A stretch of DNA of 62,138 nucleotides, taken from Candidatus Sumerlaeota bacterium. GTDB taxonomy: Bacteria > Sumerlaeota > Sumerlaeia > MWCT01 > JAUWMI01. The notes under the pieces are model-generated. The model was not told the DNA's origin. It searched no databases and saw nothing but the letters and a program-made list of their open reading frames with translations. The stretch lies in contig JAUWMI010000027.1 of the NCBI GenBank assembly GCA_030613245.1, positions 1 to 62,138 of the forward strand, written 5' to 3'. Both the position numbers and the translations under genes were made by a program. How positions within the stretch are numbered: position 1 is the first letter of the stretch; each line of letters opens with the position of its first letter. Shown here in pieces: positions 60,720 to 62,138 of the stretch.

Positions 60720-60831
60720 CTTAGTCTACCTTGTTAGAAGCATGGCGTATAATGTACTATGGGAAAAAGAAATTTAGGCAAACGAGTGGAGCGTCCCGGT
60801 TTTGCACTCAGCATTCACAGGTCCCGTAGTT

Positions 60832-62138
60832 CTATTTTACAACGCCGGTGGCTTTGGCGCCGCAGCATTTTTTGTACTTTTTACCGCTGCCGCAGGGGCA
60901 GGGCTCGTTACGACCGATCTTCGGGCCAACGCGCACGGGCTGCTGACCCGAACGCGGCCGTCGACCAGGTTTGACAGGTTCGCCTTCAGCCTGAGCTGCT
61001 GCTGCCGCGGCTTCCATCTGTGATGCATCTTTGCGAAACTGGATTTCACGCGGGCCTGCTGCGCGTTCTTCTTCCATCACAATCTGCGTACGGAAGAAGC
61101 GTTCGAAAATTTCTTTGTTAACGTTGTACATCATCTCATGAAACTGACGCGTGGCCTCGCGTTGATATTCAACCAGCGGATCGAGCTGTGCATACGCTCG
61201 CAAATGTACCCCTTCGCGCAGCTCGTCAACAGAGAGCAGGTGATCCTGCCAGTCTGTATCAATAGTTCGCAGAATTACCAGCCTGCCAAGATTGAGGATC
61301 AATTCCTCGCCAATGAGTTCCGCTTTCATCTCGTAGGCATGCTTGATCCGCTTCATCACGGCATTCATGAAGTCGTCAAATGCCGTGCTGTCTTCAGCAG
61401 TAATGTCTGAAAAATCCTGGTACGGAATATTGCGCTTGATCCAATCAATGAACCCGCGGACATTCCACTCTCCAGTCGGGCGCTCCGGATCGCCGTATGT
61501 TGGAAATTCATTCACCAGCGCGTCGTAGGTAATATCAAGCATGATGTCTTTCAGGTCTTTACTCACCAGCACTTCGCGGCGCAGCGAGTAAACCGCTTCG
61601 CGCTGCTTGTTCATGACATTGTCGTAATCCAGAGTGCGCTTTCGTCGTTCAAAGTTAATGTCTTCAATCTTTTTCTGCGCTCGGGTGATGGCTCGCGTGA
61701 TCATGGGATGCTGGATTTCTTCTCCCTCTTTCATTCCCAGGCGCGTCATGATGCCTGAGATGCGGTCTGAGCCGAACAGACGCATCAGGTCATCTTCCAG
61801 CGAGAGGAAGAAGCGCGTCGCGCCGGGATCGCCCTGGCGGCCGCTACGGCCGCGCAACTGCCGATCAATACGTCGTGCTTCATGTCGCTCTGTGGCGACA
61901 ATCTGCAACCCACACGGACAATCTTGCAGACAGTGGACGTACTCCTTGCGCGTCTTAACGCCTTTACATTCCGGTGTTGAGTCGCAGTCCAGATCGCATT
62001 CAATACAGCAGCGAGGGCATTTCACCACGCCTGGCCCAAGTTTGATATCAGTTCCGCGGCCCGCCATGTTCGTGGCAATTGTCACTGCCCCCTGCTTTCC
62101 GGCCTCGCGAATGATCTCGGCTTCTTTCGCGTGATACT
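60832..62138 (-). CDS. secA: SecA preprotein translocase ATPase, C-terminal part
   Basis: The gene runs off the right edge; about 435 codons are present. [20 protein letters not shown] and [15 protein letters not shown] are the second helicase motif region. Then comes an unusual Cys-rich segment ([18 protein letters not shown]...CPCGL) before the standard [22 protein letters not shown]. The long-helix and wing domains follow ([17 protein letters not shown]), then a Gly/Pro/Arg linker and the C-terminal zinc finger ([13 protein letters not shown]). SecA drives protein export through SecYEG. The C-terminus is intact. Confidence 0.96.
   Translation of the reverse strand, partial: YHAKEAEIIREAGKQGAVTIATNMAGRGTDIKLGPGVVKCPRCCIECDLDCDSTPECKGVKTRKEYVHCLQDCPCGLQIVATERHEARRIDRQLRGRSGRQGDPGATRFFLSLEDDLMRLFGSDRISGIMTRLGMKEGEEIQHPMITRAITRAQKKIEDINFERRKRTLDYDNVMNKQREAVYSLRREVLVSKDLKDIMLDITYDALVNEFPTYGDPERPTGEWNVRGFIDWIKRNIPYQDFSDITAEDSTAFDDFMNAVMKRIKHAYEMKAELIGEELILNLGRLVILRTIDTDWQDHLLSVDELREGVHLRAYAQLDPLVEYQREATRQFHEMMYNVNKEIFERFFRTQIVMEEERAAGPREIQFRKDASQMEAAAAAAQAEGEPVKPGRRPRSGQQPVRVGPKIGRNEPCPCGSGKKYKKCCGAKATGVVK

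Overview
The window is about 62 kb of chromosome from a Gram-negative, probably uncultivated bacterium. A lipid A kinase (lpxK), many signal peptides and lipoboxes, LeuS, S20, SecA, HU and tmRNA point to a main chromosome with an LPS-bearing envelope. I cannot name a phylum with certainty. The mix of giant helical lipoproteins, fused spermidine-synthase/TPR membrane proteins, DUF4185, ChbG/YdjC deacetylases, Thr-Pro-rich secreted proteins and SecA with a Cys-rich insert suggests a candidate phylum near Sumerlaeota or Hydrogenedentes; that is inference only.

Layout. Bases 1-15.6 kb: exported or amino-sugar/peptide-processing enzymes (M23 peptidase end, two D-aminoacylase-family proteins, M19 dipeptidase, class A beta-lactamase-like protein, GHL10-like hydrolase, two ChbG/YdjC deacetylases, HGSNAT/NagX-like membrane protein), consistent with turnover of peptidoglycan, D-amino-acid and amino-sugar material. 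16-20 kb: a pair of paralogous multi-pass proteins, a DUF4185 lipoprotein and an old-yellow-enzyme reductase. 20.3-21.1 kb: tmRNA whose 3' end is duplicated around a small GIY-YIG nuclease gene. 21-29 kb: flavodoxin, HU, a truncated radical-SAM gene, amino-acid permease, a 333-bp MITE-like element, SPL-type radical SAM protein, YggL, amidase, mannose-1-phosphate guanylyltransferase and a glycosyltransferase. 29.2-30.2 kb: a short basic ORF and rpsT.

30.3-35.9 kb, minus strand: a compact five-gene run I cannot assign to any known system. It holds a secreted Pro/Gly-rich protein, a tail-anchored helical protein, a 1060-residue lipoprotein of repeated helical units, a 41-residue single-span membrane protein and a helical protein paralogous to the tail-anchored one. 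This is the best candidate here for an undescribed envelope system. 36-44 kb: housekeeping (ComEA-like, LeuS, PilZ, TrmN6-like, dUTPase, NtrC-type regulator). 43.8-53.4 kb: repeat-rich and genomically fluid. It has a Gly-Asn-Asp repeat exoprotein, a broken GxxExxY gene between palindromic repeats, four copies of a miniature element derived from the 3' end of a REP-associated (RAYT) transposase gene, an RHS fragment with A+T-rich orphan genes, and two large secreted repeat proteins. 53.6-62.1 kb: GlcF-like protein, a polyprenol-mannose-synthase-like GT2 with LpxK, HicB/HicA, an RRM protein, a methyltransferase, a broken PIN toxin gene with its partner, and the C-terminal two-fifths or so of SecA running off the right edge.

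All assignments come from reading translations and motifs; no database search was run.
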